Below, piece after piece: positions 42,331 through 51,973 of a stretch of DNA of 64,000 nucleotides. Positions within the stretch are counted from its first letter, which is position 1, and each line of letters begins with the position of its first letter. The translations under genes and the position numbers were made by a program. A model generated the notes under the pieces. That model was given only the letters and a program-made list of their open reading frames with translations. It did no database searches and was not told the origin of the DNA. The stretch comes from an uncultured Coriobacteriales bacterium (lineage in GTDB: Bacteria > Actinomycetota > Coriobacteriia > Coriobacteriales > QAMH01): positions 1 to 64,000 of the forward strand of contig CAKUES010000004.1 in NCBI GenBank assembly GCA_934646835.1, written 5' to 3'.

Positions 42331-43479
42331 TCAGGCCTTACCGGCGACGATGCCACTCGCCCAGGCCCAATGTAGGTTGTAGCCGCCGCAGGGGCCGTCG
42401 ACGTCAAGACACTCACCACACGCATACAAACCGGGTACGAACTTGGACTCGAGCGTCTGCGGGTCGAACTCGCGCACGTCTGCACCGCCGCGTGTCACCT
42501 GGGCCTGCTTGGGACTTCCAGGCCCCTTGACCGCGAGCTTGAAGCGCTTGGAGATGCAGGCGATGCGGGCAAGACCCGCCTCATCCGCCTTCGAAGACGG
42601 CTTGATGCCGGCAACGCGCATGATCATGCGATTGACCTGCGGGTGAAAGATACCGCACATGAGCTCCTCGCAGTCGCGCGCCCACCCGGCGCGCGACTCA
42701 AGCATCTCCTTGAGTCTTGCCTCCTCAATCTCCGGCACGAAATCGACACGCAGCACTTGGCCCTCGTCGAGGAAGCGGCTGGCGTTGAAGGCGACAATGC
42801 CGCTGACACCGTAATCGCGGAAGAGCAGCTCACCGTCTTCCTCGAACAACGCGCCCTTGGCACCGGCGCCCTCGAGCTTCACGCGGGCGCGCACGCGCAC
42901 GCCGCTCATCCCACGCAGGTCACGTGTATCGGTCTCGATGGGGCAGAGGACAGGCTGGAAGGAGACGAGCTTGTGCCCGCAGCTCTTGAGGAGCTTCGAG
43001 CCTCCGCCGCACGCCACGATCACCTTGTCCGGATGGGAGATGCCGCCGTCCTCGAAAACCAACTCGATTCCGCCGTCGTCACCTGTAACAGCCTTGACCT
43101 TGGCTTCGGTCCTCAGCTCCACTCCCAGCCGCTCGCAGGCAAGGCGCAGCACGTCGAGCACGCTGTTGGCAGCGTTGGAGAGCGGGTAGACGCGCCCCTC
43201 ACGTTCCTCGACCGTCATGAGGCCGCGCTCCTCGAACCACACCCGGACCCCTGCAGGCGAGCACTGGCTCAAGGATGGTTCGACAAAGGCCGGGTGATTG
43301 TAGTCGGCGGCACCAAGCAGCATGTTCGTGAGGTTGCAACGACCGTTACCCGTTGCGAGTATCTTCTTTCCCACGCGGTCGGCCGCCTCGAAGACGACGA
43401 CGTTATCGCCTGCCTCTGCTGCGCTTATCGCAGCCACCAGACCGGAGGCACCGCCACCGATTACTGCAACGTCTCGCAT
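42331..43479 (-). CDS. BaiN/HI0933-type FAD-dependent oxidoreductase
   Basis: A 382-residue flavoprotein. The FAD Rossmann motif VIGGGASGLVAAISAAEAG is at the start and the family signature GKKILATGNGRCNLTN at ~35-50. The C-terminal GG-motif is YACGECLDVDGPCGGYNLHWAWASG. The family includes YhiN/HI0933 proteins and BaiN, which reduces bile-acid intermediates in gut clostridia. Sequence alone does not prove that activity. I chose the ATG at 43479 with GGGG 7 nt upstream. It is transcribed alone; the 3' end meets repeat copy 5. Confidence 0.88.
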   Translation of the reverse strand: MRDVAVIGGGASGLVAAISAAEAGDNVVVFEAADRVGKKILATGNGRCNLTNMLLGAADYNHPAFVEPSLSQCSPAGVRVWFEERGLMTVEEREGRVYPLSNAANSVLDVLRLACERLGVELRTEAKVKAVTGDDGGIELVFEDGGISHPDKVIVACGGGSKLLKSCGHKLVSFQPVLCPIETDTRDLRGMSGVRVRARVKLEGAGAKGALFEEDGELLFRDYGVSGIVAFNASRFLDEGQVLRVDFVPEIEEARLKEMLESRAGWARDCEELMCGIFHPQVNRMIMRVAGIKPSSKADEAGLARIACISKRFKLAVKGPGSPKQAQVTRGGADVREFDPQTLESKFVPGLYACGECLDVDGPCGGYNLHWAWASGIVAGKA

Positions 43480-43668
43480 CGAACATCCCCTTCCAGGCTC
43501 TCGTTTCTTGGCAACCAAGGATAACCCGTCTTGCGACAGACAGGCAGCACGAAGCAGCCGGCGGTCGTTGGCGCCACTCCCCTACTTGCCCGACGAGCTG
43601 GGCAAAGCTCCTTCTTGAACGGCGGTATGATAGGCCCACACAATCGTTGACCCCGAAGGGAGCCGAAC

Positions 43669-44745
43669 ATGGCCTGGAACAAACCGATGCCCGCCAATCC
43701 CGTCATTGCTGTTGCAGGTGCAACAGGCGCTGTAGGTCGCGAGATGCTCAAGTGCCTCGAGCAGCTCAACTTCCCCGCCTCCGAAGTCCGCGTGCTGGCC
43801 TCCGCGCGCTCTGCAGGCCAGAAGCTCCCCTTCGCCGGCTGCGGCCAGGTTCCCGCAGGCGAGCTCACCGTCGAGGAGATGACCGAGGATTCCTTCAAGG
43901 GTGTCGACATCGCGCTCTTCTCCGCCGGTGCCTCCATCTCCAAGAAGTTCCGCCAGGCCGTCACCGACGCCGGCGCCGTCATGATCGACAACTCCTCCGC
44001 CTTCCGCGTCGAACCTGACGTGCCCTTGGTCGTCCCCGAGGTCAACCCCGAGGCAATCGCCGAGCACAACGGCGTCATCGCCAACCCCAACTGCACCACC
44101 ATCCAGATGCTCGTCGCACTCAACCCGCTGCGCGAGCTCGGTCACATCGACCGCATCATCGTGAGCAGCTACCAGTCCGCCTCCGGTGCAGGCGCCAAGG
44201 GCATGGAAGAGCTCGAGGCCCAGACCGGCCGGTACCTGGCAGGCGAAGAGTTCGAACCCAAGGCCTTTGCACACCAAATCGCCTTCAACTGCATCCCCCA
44301 CATCGACGTCTTCGTCGACGGCGACTACCTCAACGACGTGCCCGAGGGCTACACCAAGGAAGAGTGGAAGATGGTCGTCGAGACCAAGAAGATCTTCAAC
44401 GACAACAGCGTCGAGATCGCACCCACCTGCGTGCGCGTCCCCGTCCTGCGCTGTCACTCCGAGAGCATCAACGTCGAGTTCGACCGCCCGGTCGATATGG
44501 CGGCTGTTAAGGAGGCCCTGGCCAACGGTAACCACGTGACGCTTGAGGACGACCCTGCCAACAACTCCTACCCCATGCCCGCCCTGCACGCCGGTTCCTT
44601 CGAGACCTTCGTCGGCCGCGTGCGCCGCGACCACACCGTCTCCGGTGACAGGGGTGTGGCCATGTGGGTTGTCGCCGACCAGCTGCTGCGCGGCGCCGCC
44701 CTCAACGCCGTCTACATCGCTCAGGCGCTGCTGCCCCAAAAGTAA
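43669..44745 (+). CDS. asd: Aspartate-semialdehyde dehydrogenase
   Basis: Reduces aspartyl phosphate to aspartate semialdehyde, the branch point to lysine/diaminopimelate, methionine and threonine. The NADP motif is VAVAGATGAVGREMLKCL, the active-site Cys is in ANPNCTTIQMLVAL, SYQSASGAGAKGMEEL and the catalytic His region CVRVPVLRCHSESINVEF are present. Length 358. An AAGGGAG Shine-Dalgarno precedes the ATG. It is monocistronic with its own terminator. Confidence 0.96.
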   Translation: MAWNKPMPANPVIAVAGATGAVGREMLKCLEQLNFPASEVRVLASARSAGQKLPFAGCGQVPAGELTVEEMTEDSFKGVDIALFSAGASISKKFRQAVTDAGAVMIDNSSAFRVEPDVPLVVPEVNPEAIAEHNGVIANPNCTTIQMLVALNPLRELGHIDRIIVSSYQSASGAGAKGMEELEAQTGRYLAGEEFEPKAFAHQIAFNCIPHIDVFVDGDYLNDVPEGYTKEEWKMVVETKKIFNDNSVEIAPTCVRVPVLRCHSESINVEFDRPVDMAAVKEALANGNHVTLEDDPANNSYPMPALHAGSFETFVGRVRRDHTVSGDRGVAMWVVADQLLRGAALNAVYIAQALLPQK

Positions 44746-44777
44746 GCCCGCGCCAAACAGCACAAGACGCAAACGCA

Positions 44778-44818
44778 AGCGCCACCCCGTCGTTCCTTAG
44801 ACGGCGCGGCGCTTTTTT
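44778..44818 (+). terminator. Terminator after asd
   Basis: AGCGCC..CCGTC / GACGG..GGCGCT forms an imperfect hairpin followed by six T. Confidence 0.75.
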
Positions 44819-44853
44819 GTTGTCGAGTTGCCAGAACAGGCATACGTCTTGGC

Positions 44854-44884
44854 AAAAGAAAAGGGCCGGACAACGCCGGCCCTC
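44854..44884 (-). terminator. Terminator after the activase fusion gene
   Basis: AGGGCCGG / CCGGCCCT is followed by TTTTCTTTT on the minus strand, ~20 bp past the stop at 44902. Confidence 0.8.
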
Positions 44885-44901
44885 TTATGCTTCATGCGGT
44901 T

Positions 44902-47900
44902 TTACTCGCCTTTGCCCTCGAGCTCCTCTTTGTTGCTGAAGGCCACCGCGATCATGAGCTTGATGCGGTTGAGCTGGTTGACCTCGGATGCGCCGGGGTC
45001 GTAATCGACGGCGACGATGTTGGTCTGCGGGTACCTGCGGCGCAGTTCCTTGATGACCGCCTTGCCCACGACGTGGTTGGGCAGGCAGGCGAAAGGCTGG
45101 GCACAGACGATGTTGGGTGTGCCGCCCTTGATGAGCTCGACCATCTCACCGGTGAGCAGCCAACCCTCGCCCATGGTGTTGCACAGGTCGAGAATCTCGC
45201 GCGCGCCTTCTGCGGTCTCCCAAATCGTGCCGAAGGGTTCGAAGCGCTCGCTTGCAGCCAGGGCCTCGCGGATCGGCTTGCGCAGATGCTCGCAGTAGTT
45301 GACGAGGTTCTTGAAGACCACGTAGTTCTTCTTGTTGGGAACGAGCTCCTCGTGGCGGTACACGCGGTTGGCCAGACCAAACAAGAAGAAGTCGACCAAG
45401 CCGGGAACGTTGGCCTCGCAGCCTTCTGCCTCGATCTGCTCGACGACCTGGTTGTTGGCTGTCGGGTGGAACTTGACCAAGATCTCGCCGACAACGCCGA
45501 CGCGCGGCTTGCTGCCAAAGTCGACGCAGGGCAGCTGGTCGAAGTCCTTGATGATCTTGGGATAGAGCCTCTTGGCCTCGCGGAACTTCATACCCGCGAT
45601 GTTGTCCTTGAGGTAATCCATCCACTTGCGGAAGAGCTTCTCCGTGCTACCAGGTACTGCCTCGTAGGGTCGGACGCGATACAGCAACATCATCATGAGG
45701 TCGCCCAGAAGCAGCGCAGGGATAGCACTCTTGAGCATGGCAGGGGTAAGCTCCCAGCCCTCGTTGCTCTCGTTAGTGGAACCCAGCGCCAAGGCGATGA
45801 CGGGGACATGACCGTAACCGGCCTCCTTGAGCGCCTTACGGATGAGGCTGATGTAGTTGGTCGCACGGCAACCGCCACCGGTCTGCGTGATGAGCAAGGC
45901 GGTATGGTCCATGTCGTATTTGCCGGAAAGCACCGCCTCCATCATCTGGCCGGTGACCAGGATGGACGGGTAGCAGATGTCGTTGTTCACGTACTTGAGG
46001 CCCACGTCGACTGCGCCCGGATCAACTGCGGGGAGCAGCTGCAGGTTGTAGCCGTGGTACTCGAAGATCGGCTCGAGAATCTCGAAGTGGATGGGTGCCA
46101 TCTGAGGCGCCAAGATGGTCCACTTCTCCTCCTTCATGCGCTTGGTGAACTCCGCACGCGGGAACTTGGTGCTCTGGGCCTCGCGCTGGACATCGAGCTT
46201 GCCGGTGGGGACGCAGCTGCAGATCTTCAGATTGTCGTAGATAGCCTTGTCGAGTGCCTCGTCGTCAACCAGCTTGCGGCCATCGCTTTGCTGCTTGAGG
46301 GCAGCGAGCAGGGAGCGCAGGCGTATGCGCGCAGCGCCGAGGTTGCTGACCTCGTCGATCTTGAGGCAGGTGTAGACCTTGCCGCTGTCCTCGAGGATCT
46401 CCTGCACCTCGTCCGTGGTGAGGGCGTCCAAGCCACAGCCAAAGCTGTTGAGCTGGATCATGTCGAGGTCATCGCGCTGAGTGACGACCTTGGCAGCACG
46501 GTAGAGACGGGTATGGTACATCCACTGGTCATAAACGCGCAGGTCGCGCTCAACATGGCCGAGGTGTGCAACGGAGTCCTCCGTGAGCACGGCGAGGCCA
46601 TAGCTCGTGATGAGCTCGGGGATGGCGTGGTTAATCTCGCGGTCATTGTGATAGGGACGGCCAGCCAGGACGATGCCATGGCTACCGGTCTCCTCGAGCC
46701 ACCTGAGGACCTCCTCGCCCTTGGCGCGGATAGCGGCCTTGAAGCCCTCGTCAACACCCCAGGCGACCTCAACGGCGTCGTTGATCTCCTCACGCGAGGG
46801 GAAGAGGCTCTTGGCAACCTGGACGCCCCTTGCAGCCAGCTGCTCACGGCGCTTGACGCTCAGCTGCTCGTACAGGCGCAGCTTAAGGGCCTCCTTGTCG
46901 TGATACGGCAAGAAGGGGTTGAGGAAGTCGATATCGCTGTCGCGTAGCTCGTCGACGTTGAGTTTGAGGGCCTCGGAGTAGCTCATGACGATGGGGCAGT
47001 TGTAGTGGTTGTTCGCCGTCTCGTCCTCGCTGCGCTCCCAACGGGCACAGGGCATCCAGATGAAGTCGATGTCGCGCTCGAGCAGGTCCATGATATGGCC
47101 GTGGCTGAGCTTTGCCGGATAGCAGACGCTCTCGGAGGGCATCGACTCGATGCCGGCCTCATAGGTTTTCTTGTTGCTGGGCGCGCTCAGCTCGACGTGG
47201 TAGCCGAGCGTGGTGAACAAGCTGTGCCAGAACGGGTAGTTCTCGTACATGTTCAGCGCACGGGGGATGCCGACAGAGCCGTACTTGGCCTCCGCTCGCG
47301 GCAGGACCTCGCGGTTAAAGAGCAGGTTCTCCTTGAACTCGAAGAGGTTGGGTACCTTCTCGACGGCGTCGCCGTTGCCGGCGCCCTTCTCGCAGCGGTT
47401 GCCGGTGATGAAGCGGCGGTGCTTGCCGGTCTTTTCATCCTTGCCAAAGTCGTTGATGGTGAGCAGGCACTTGTTGTCACACTTCTGGCAGCGCACGGTG
47501 GCGTGCTTGACCTCGAGCTGGTCGATGGCCTCCGGGGTGAGCAGCGCGGAGCCCTCCGCCGTCGCGCGGTCACGCGCCAACAGGGCAGCGCCATAGGCAC
47601 CCATGTTGCCGGCGATGTCAGGGCGGACGGCCTCATGGCCGGCAAGGTTCTCGAACGCGCGCAAGACGGCGTCGTTGAGGAAGGTGCCGCCCTGGACGAT
47701 GACCTTATCGCCGAGCTCGCTTGCATCGCGCAGCTTGATGACCTTGAAGAGCGCGTTCTTGATGACGGAGTAGCTCAGGCCGGCGGAGATGTCACCGACG
47801 GTGGCACCTTCCTTCTGGGCCTGCTTCACGCGGGAGTTCATGAAAACGGTGCAACGGCTGCCCAAGTCGACCGGGGCGGCAGCATGCAGCGCCTCTGCCG

Positions 47901-49335
47901 CGAAGTCCTGGACACTGTAGCCCAAGCTGCTCGCAAAGGCCTCGATGAAGGAGCCGCAGCCAGAAGAGCAGGCCTCGTTGAGCATGATGTGCTCGATGAT
48001 GCCGTCCTTGACGCGCAGGCACTTCATGTCCTGGCCGCCGATATCCAAGATGAACTCGACACCGGGAAGCATCTCCTCGGCACCGCGCAGATGGGCGACG
48101 GTCTCGATCTCGCCGCTGTCGGCCTTGATAGCCTCGAGCAGAAGTCCCTCGCCGTAACCGGTAACCGTCGTGTGCCCGATCTTCACCAAAAGGTCGCCGT
48201 TGTCGTCTTTGGGCATGGCGTCCCAAAACTCGCCGAGCATGCGGCGGCACGTCCCGAGGACGTCACCCTTGTTAGACGCGTAGAAGCTCTTGAGCAGCTC
48301 GCCATCCTCGCCGATGAGGGCGCTCTTGAGCGTAGTGGAGCCGGCGTCGATGCCCAGATACACCGTGCCGCGGTAAGAGGCAAGGTCACCGCGGGGCACC
48401 GCGTGCTTGGCATGGCGGGTCTTGAACTCCTGGTAGTCGTCCTCGGACGCAAACAAGGGGTCGAGGCGAACAACCTCGCTGCCCTGGATGTCACCCAGGT
48501 CGCGCAGGCGCTTCTCGACCTCACTCAAGGTGAGGACCTCGTCGTTCTTGCCGCTGGAGATAGCAGCGCCACGGGCAACGAAGAGATGGCTGTCCGCAGG
48601 CTCGACAGTAGTCTCGTCCGTCAGCTCGAGCGTCTCGACAAAGCGGGCCTTGAGCTCGCTGAGGTAGTGGAGCGGGCCGCCGAGGAAGGCGACGTTGCCG
48701 TGGATGGGGCGGCCGCAGGCGAGGCCGGAGATGGTCTGGGTGACGACGGACTGGAAGATAGAGGCGGCGATGTCCTCCTTCTTGGCACCCTCGTTGAGGA
48801 GGGGCTGCACGTCGGTCTTTGCAAAGACGCCGCAGCGCGACGCAATGGGGTAGATGATGGTGTGGCTCTTGGCCAGCTCGTTCAGGCCACCGGCATCGGT
48901 GTCGAGCAGGCTTGCCATCTGGTCGATGAACGCACCGGTGCCGCCGGCGCAGGTACCGTTCATGCGCTGCTCGATACCACCGTCGAAGTAGATGATCTTG
49001 GCGTCCTCGCCACCGAGCTCGATGGCGACGTCGGTCTGGGGGATGAGCGTCTCCACGGCGTACTTGTCCGCAATGACTTCCTGGATGAAGGGGACCTTGA
49101 GCCAGCCGGCAAGCAGCAGGCCGCCGCTACCGGTGATGGTAACGGCCGCGGGAACGTCGCCGACCTTCCCGAGGGCCTCGGCCACGATCTCGATTACCGT
49201 CGCGCGCACATCAGAGTGGTGGCGGCGGTACACGGAGTAGGCCACGTTGTCATTTGCATCAAGCGCGAGCAGCTTGACCGTGGTCGAGCCGACATCGATG
49301 CCGATGCGAAGCAAGTCGTTGGGATTTGCAGTCAT
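44902..49335 (-). CDS. Large fused 2-hydroxyacyl-CoA dehydratase activase-type protein
   Basis: A 1477-residue protein with two ASKHA ATPase domains in tandem. Domain 1 (~8-290) has [11 protein letters not shown] and the Fe-S Cys pair in [15 protein letters not shown] and [11 protein letters not shown]. Domain 2 (~330-620) has [26 protein letters not shown] and [11 protein letters not shown] Cys-rich linker ([13 protein letters not shown]) follows, then a DUF2229/CoA_E_activ domain ([24 protein letters not shown]) and a C-terminal HgdB-like dehydratase-fold part. In HgdC-type activators ATP hydrolysis drives one electron into a dehydratase. This fused form is widespread in anaerobes and its substrate is unknown. 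I chose the ATG at 49335; GGAGG lies 11 nt upstream and the longer start is TTG. Confidence 0.9.
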   Translation of the reverse strand: MTANPNDLLRIGIDVGSTTVKLLALDANDNVAYSVYRRHHSDVRATVIEIVAEALGKVGDVPAAVTITGSGGLLLAGWLKVPFIQEVIADKYAVETLIPQTDVAIELGGEDAKIIYFDGGIEQRMNGTCAGGTGAFIDQMASLLDTDAGGLNELAKSHTIIYPIASRCGVFAKTDVQPLLNEGAKKEDIAASIFQSVVTQTISGLACGRPIHGNVAFLGGPLHYLSELKARFVETLELTDETTVEPADSHLFVARGAAISSGKNDEVLTLSEVEKRLRDLGDIQGSEVVRLDPLFASEDDYQEFKTRHAKHAVPRGDLASYRGTVYLGIDAGSTTLKSALIGEDGELLKSFYASNKGDVLGTCRRMLGEFWDAMPKDDNGDLLVKIGHTTVTGYGEGLLLEAIKADSGEIETVAHLRGAEEMLPGVEFILDIGGQDMKCLRVKDGIIEHIMLNEACSSGCGSFIEAFASSLGYSVQDFAAEALHAAAPVDLGSRCTVFMNSRVKQAQKEGATVGDISAGLSYSVIKNALFKVIKLRDASELGDKVIVQGGTFLNDAVLRAFENLAGHEAVRPDIAGNMGAYGAALLARDRATAEGSALLTPEAIDQLEVKHATVRCQKCDNKCLLTINDFGKDEKTGKHRRFITGNRCEKGAGNGDAVEKVPNLFEFKENLLFNREVLPRAEAKYGSVGIPRALNMYENYPFWHSLFTTLGYHVELSAPSNKKTYEAGIESMPSESVCYPAKLSHGHIMDLLERDIDFIWMPCARWERSEDETANNHYNCPIVMSYSEALKLNVDELRDSDIDFLNPFLPYHDKEALKLRLYEQLSVKRREQLAARGVQVAKSLFPSREEINDAVEVAWGVDEGFKAAIRAKGEEVLRWLEETGSHGIVLAGRPYHNDREINHAIPELITSYGLAVLTEDSVAHLGHVERDLRVYDQWMYHTRLYRAAKVVTQRDDLDMIQLNSFGCGLDALTTDEVQEILEDSGKVYTCLKIDEVSNLGAARIRLRSLLAALKQQSDGRKLVDDEALDKAIYDNLKICSCVPTGKLDVQREAQSTKFPRAEFTKRMKEEKWTILAPQMAPIHFEILEPIFEYHGYNLQLLPAVDPGAVDVGLKYVNNDICYPSILVTGQMMEAVLSGKYDMDHTALLITQTGGGCRATNYISLIRKALKEAGYGHVPVIALALGSTNESNEGWELTPAMLKSAIPALLLGDLMMMLLYRVRPYEAVPGSTEKLFRKWMDYLKDNIAGMKFREAKRLYPKIIKDFDQLPCVDFGSKPRVGVVGEILVKFHPTANNQVVEQIEAEGCEANVPGLVDFFLFGLANRVYRHEELVPNKKNYVVFKNLVNYCEHLRKPIREALAASERFEPFGTIWETAEGAREILDLCNTMGEGWLLTGEMVELIKGGTPNIVCAQPFACLPNHVVGKAVIKELRRRYPQTNIVAVDYDPGASEVNQLNRIKLMIAVAFSNKEELEGKGE

Positions 49336-49376
49336 GTAGTTTCGTTCCTCCAAGGAGCAAGTAAAAGCGGTGAGCC

Positions 49377-50741
49377 TTAGTTCTTAAGGGAGTTGATAGG
49401 TGCAGGGAAGCGGCCACCGCGATGCGCGAACACCGTGCCGGCGTTGTTGTTAACGGCCATGACCGGCGCCTTGCCAAACAGCCCGCCGTAGTCGACACAG
49501 CCGCCGACACCCTGGCCGATAGCCGGGATCAGGCGCACGGCAGTCGTCTTGCAGTTGATGAGGCCGATGGCAGCCTCGTCGGCGATGATGCCGGCGATCG
49601 TCTCGACGGTGGTGTCACCGGGGATGGCGATCATGTCGAGACCCACGGAGCACACGGCCGTCATGGCCTCGAGCTTCTCGAGGGTGAGGCAGCCCGCCTC
49701 TGCAGAGCGGATCATGCCCGCGTCCTCGGAAACGGGGATGAAGGCGCCGCTCAGGCCACCGACGGAGGAGCTGGCCATGACGCCGCCCTTCTTGACGGCA
49801 TCGTTGAGCAGGGCGAGCGCAGCAGTGGTGCCGGGAGCGCCGACCTGGCCGACGCCGATGGTCTCGAGAATCTCTGCGACAGAGTCGCCCTCTGCCGGCG
49901 TAGGCGCCAGGCTGAGGTCGAGGATGCCCCTCTGGTAACCGAGGCGCTTGGAAGCCTCGCGTGCGATGAGCTCGCCTGCGCGGGTGATCTTGAAGGTGGT
50001 CGCCTTAATGGCCTCTGCAATCTCTGTCATGGAAGCCGTCTTGGGCATGTCAGCCAAAACAGCGCGGACAACGCCGGGGCCGGAGATGCCGACGTTGATG
50101 ACCTCGCCAGGCTCACCGGAGCCATGGAAGGCACCAGCCATGAAGGGGTTGTCCTCAACCGCGTTGCAGAAGACGACGAGCTTGGACGCGCCGACGCACT
50201 GGCGGTCTGCGGTGAGCTCCGCACACTCGCGGATGACCTCTGCCATGCGCAGCACGGCGTCCATGTTGAGACCGGCCTTGGTCGAGCCGATGTTGACGGA
50301 GGAGCAGACGCGGTCCGTGACGCTCAAGGCCTTGGGGATGCTGTTGATCAGGCGCCTGTCGGCATCCGCCATGCCCTTTTGCACCAGCGCGGAAAAACCG
50401 CCCACGTAGTCGACGCCAACCTCCTTGGCTGCCTTGTCCATGGCGATGGCGATGGGGGTCAGGTCCTCGGCCTTGGTCGCGGCGGCAAGCGCGGCGATAG
50501 GCGTGACGGAGATGCGCTTGTTGATGATGGGGATACCATACTCGCGCTGGAGCTGCTCTGCCGTGGGAACGAGGTTCTCTGCAGCACTCGTCAGACGGTC
50601 GTAAACGCGGTCTGCCATGACGTTGACGTCCTCGTTAACACACCCATAGAGGCTCAGGCCCAAGGTAATGGTGCGGATGTCGAGGTTTTGCTGAGTGACC
50701 ATGGAAATGGTCTCAACAACGTGGTCTGTCGTTACAGGCAC
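49377..50741 (-). CDS. PFL-family protein (UPF0210)
   Basis: A 454-residue protein of the UPF0210/DUF711 family, with a fold related to pyruvate formate-lyase. It is recognised by [29 protein letters not shown] at the N-terminus and [27 protein letters not shown] and [13 protein letters not shown] in the C-terminal half. Biochemical function unknown. Homologues usually sit beside a small ACT-domain protein; none is seen here. Translation starts at GTG 50741 (AAGGGGGC upstream), which keeps the conserved N-terminus. It lies 41 bp before the activase fusion on the same strand. Confidence 0.9.
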   Translation of the reverse strand: MPVTTDHVVETISMVTQQNLDIRTITLGLSLYGCVNEDVNVMADRVYDRLTSAAENLVPTAEQLQREYGIPIINKRISVTPIAALAAATKAEDLTPIAIAMDKAAKEVGVDYVGGFSALVQKGMADADRRLINSIPKALSVTDRVCSSVNIGSTKAGLNMDAVLRMAEVIRECAELTADRQCVGASKLVVFCNAVEDNPFMAGAFHGSGEPGEVINVGISGPGVVRAVLADMPKTASMTEIAEAIKATTFKITRAGELIAREASKRLGYQRGILDLSLAPTPAEGDSVAEILETIGVGQVGAPGTTAALALLNDAVKKGGVMASSSVGGLSGAFIPVSEDAGMIRSAEAGCLTLEKLEAMTAVCSVGLDMIAIPGDTTVETIAGIIADEAAIGLINCKTTAVRLIPAIGQGVGGCVDYGGLFGKAPVMAVNNNAGTVFAHRGGRFPAPINSLKN

Positions 50742-50875
50742 GATTGCCCCCTTACGTCGAAGTTATGGTAAAAGACTAGTTCTTCATTGTACTCGATGGC
50801 TGATGCGGGCCACGCACCCCCGCGATATCCTGCGCAAACCCCACAGGAATTGCGCAGGACAGCAGGCAAGCGGTC

Positions 50876-51547
50876 CTACTTGCTCCAAAGCTTGCCAAAG
50901 CACTCGACAAGCTTCTGGACAAAGGGACCGTCATGTCCATCAACTGCGATCTCGCCCAGCTCTTCGTTAACGAAAAGCAGCTCGCAAGAAGGCAGCTCGT
51001 CTTTGGTCACAGGGCGCTCGACGACGGTATAGCCCATGGACTTGGAGAGCACGCCGATCAAATCAGCTGCAAAGGACTCGCAGGCATCGCGGAGGTTGCC
51101 CGCGGAGAGGATCATCACCTCGTCGCCAACGCGGACAAAAAGCGCACCGTCGATGTCTGCACCCTTGAGAGTGCCATCCTCCCAAACGAGGTTGCCCTCG
51201 CCGAGCTTGGGTGCGGCCACAGGCTCGCCAAGCTTCATGTCGACGTCGCCGTTGGTCTCGACGGTCACGACAACGATGCCGCGCGGCTGCGCGAAGAGCT
51301 TGTTGTCGCAGAACCACTCAAGGCGGGTGCGCAGGTAGGAGCGCAGCGCAGGGCCGACGCCATAGGCGGCAAGGCTGCGCAGGCGGCGGTCGTAAAGCTG
51401 AACGGAACCGCTCTCATAGCGCCAATGGAGCTCCAGGCGCTCGCTCGGAACATTCTCTGTAAGCCAGCGCTTCTCGAGCTCGGCCTCGTCAAGCTGCTCC
51501 GGCTGTCCGGCGCCCTGAATCAGGTTGCGCGGCATTTCATCAGTCAT
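50876..51547 (-). CDS. Class-IV-aminotransferase-like protein, probably degenerate
   Basis: A 223-residue protein without an obvious family. Its last ~55 residues, LSKSMGYTVVERPVTKDELPSCELLFVNEELGEIAVDGHDGPFVQKLVECF (read with gaps), follow the C-terminal pattern of fold-type-IV PLP enzymes such as IlvE or PabC (E.F..GTA.EI.PV..DG..GP.T..L). The N-terminal half could match their arginine-rich entry region, but no catalytic Lys is evident and the protein is ~70 residues short. It may be a non-catalytic relative or a new small clade. It lies downstream of a glycine-riboswitch-like leader with a terminator at 51666-51697. Confidence 0.6.
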   Translation of the reverse strand: MTDEMPRNLIQGAGQPEQLDEAELEKRWLTENVPSERLELHWRYESGSVQLYDRRLRSLAAYGVGPALRSYLRTRLEWFCDNKLFAQPRGIVVVTVETNGDVDMKLGEPVAAPKLGEGNLVWEDGTLKGADIDGALFVRVGDEVMILSAGNLRDACESFAADLIGVLSKSMGYTVVERPVTKDELPSCELLFVNEELGEIAVDGHDGPFVQKLVECFGKLWSK

Positions 51548-51665
51548 AGTGTCCCCTTATCTCAATCGATATGCAGCGATGGTATCGCAACGAGCGTCAG
51601 CAGGCTCTTTCAGCTCGTTGACAACAGGGCGGCGGCGCAAAAGCGCTGACCAGCTCCAAGCCAAC

Positions 51666-51697
51666 AAAAAAGGGACGCCCCACGGCGTCCCTTTTTT
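51666..51697 (-). terminator. Terminator of the structured leader
   Basis: A perfect 14-bp inverted repeat (AAAAAAGGGACGCC / GGCGTCCCTTTTTT) with a 4-nt loop. On the minus strand the run of six T makes it a strong intrinsic terminator, 119 bp before the gene at 50876-51547. A neighbouring stem AAGCCTG/CAGGCTT (51701-51720) precedes it. Confidence 0.88.
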
Positions 51698-51721
51698 GAA
51701 AAGCCTGTTCACGCAGGCTTT

Positions 51722-51843
51722 CTTGCAAAGCGCTCGACTCGCGTTCTTCCTTGCATGCGTTTTGTTCCTCTTCGGCACCCCGAAAGGGGTGTTCCTCCCT
51801 CTAAAAACGCTTGTCCCGCAAGGAGCTGCTCTGCAACCTAGCG
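51722..51843 (-). ncRNA. Glycine-riboswitch-like structured leader RNA
   Basis: A minus-strand promoter (TTGCGC at 51873-51878, 17 bp, TAGAAT at 51850-51855) predicts a start near 51843. The RNA pairs TTGCAGAGC (51836-51828) with GC..TTTGCAA (51733-51723), and UCCUUGC with GCAAGGA. It carries GGGAGGAA, then a CACCCC/GGGGTG hairpin (51776-51791), then GCCGAAGAGGAAC and GCAAGGAAGAAC. The order GGAGAGA, hairpin, [24 protein letters not shown] is that of glycine aptamers, although the 3' element is divergent and only one aptamer is seen. A strong terminator follows, as in transcriptional switches. Confidence 0.5.
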
Positions 51844-51973
51844 AGGGAGATTCTAGACAAAAACGGTGAACGGCGCAAGATAAACTTTTACTGGAAAAAC
51901 ACAGGTCCTTCACACGACAAAGGGCGACCCTCTTTCAAGAGCCGCCCTATTTGAGCGATTTGCCCCTAGGCGA

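Noticed and set aside
51525..51869. A 114-codon plus-strand open frame across the region between the gene at 50876 and purH
   Set aside because: It contains terminator hairpins, has no ribosome site and reads opposite to a structured leader; composition is not protein-like.
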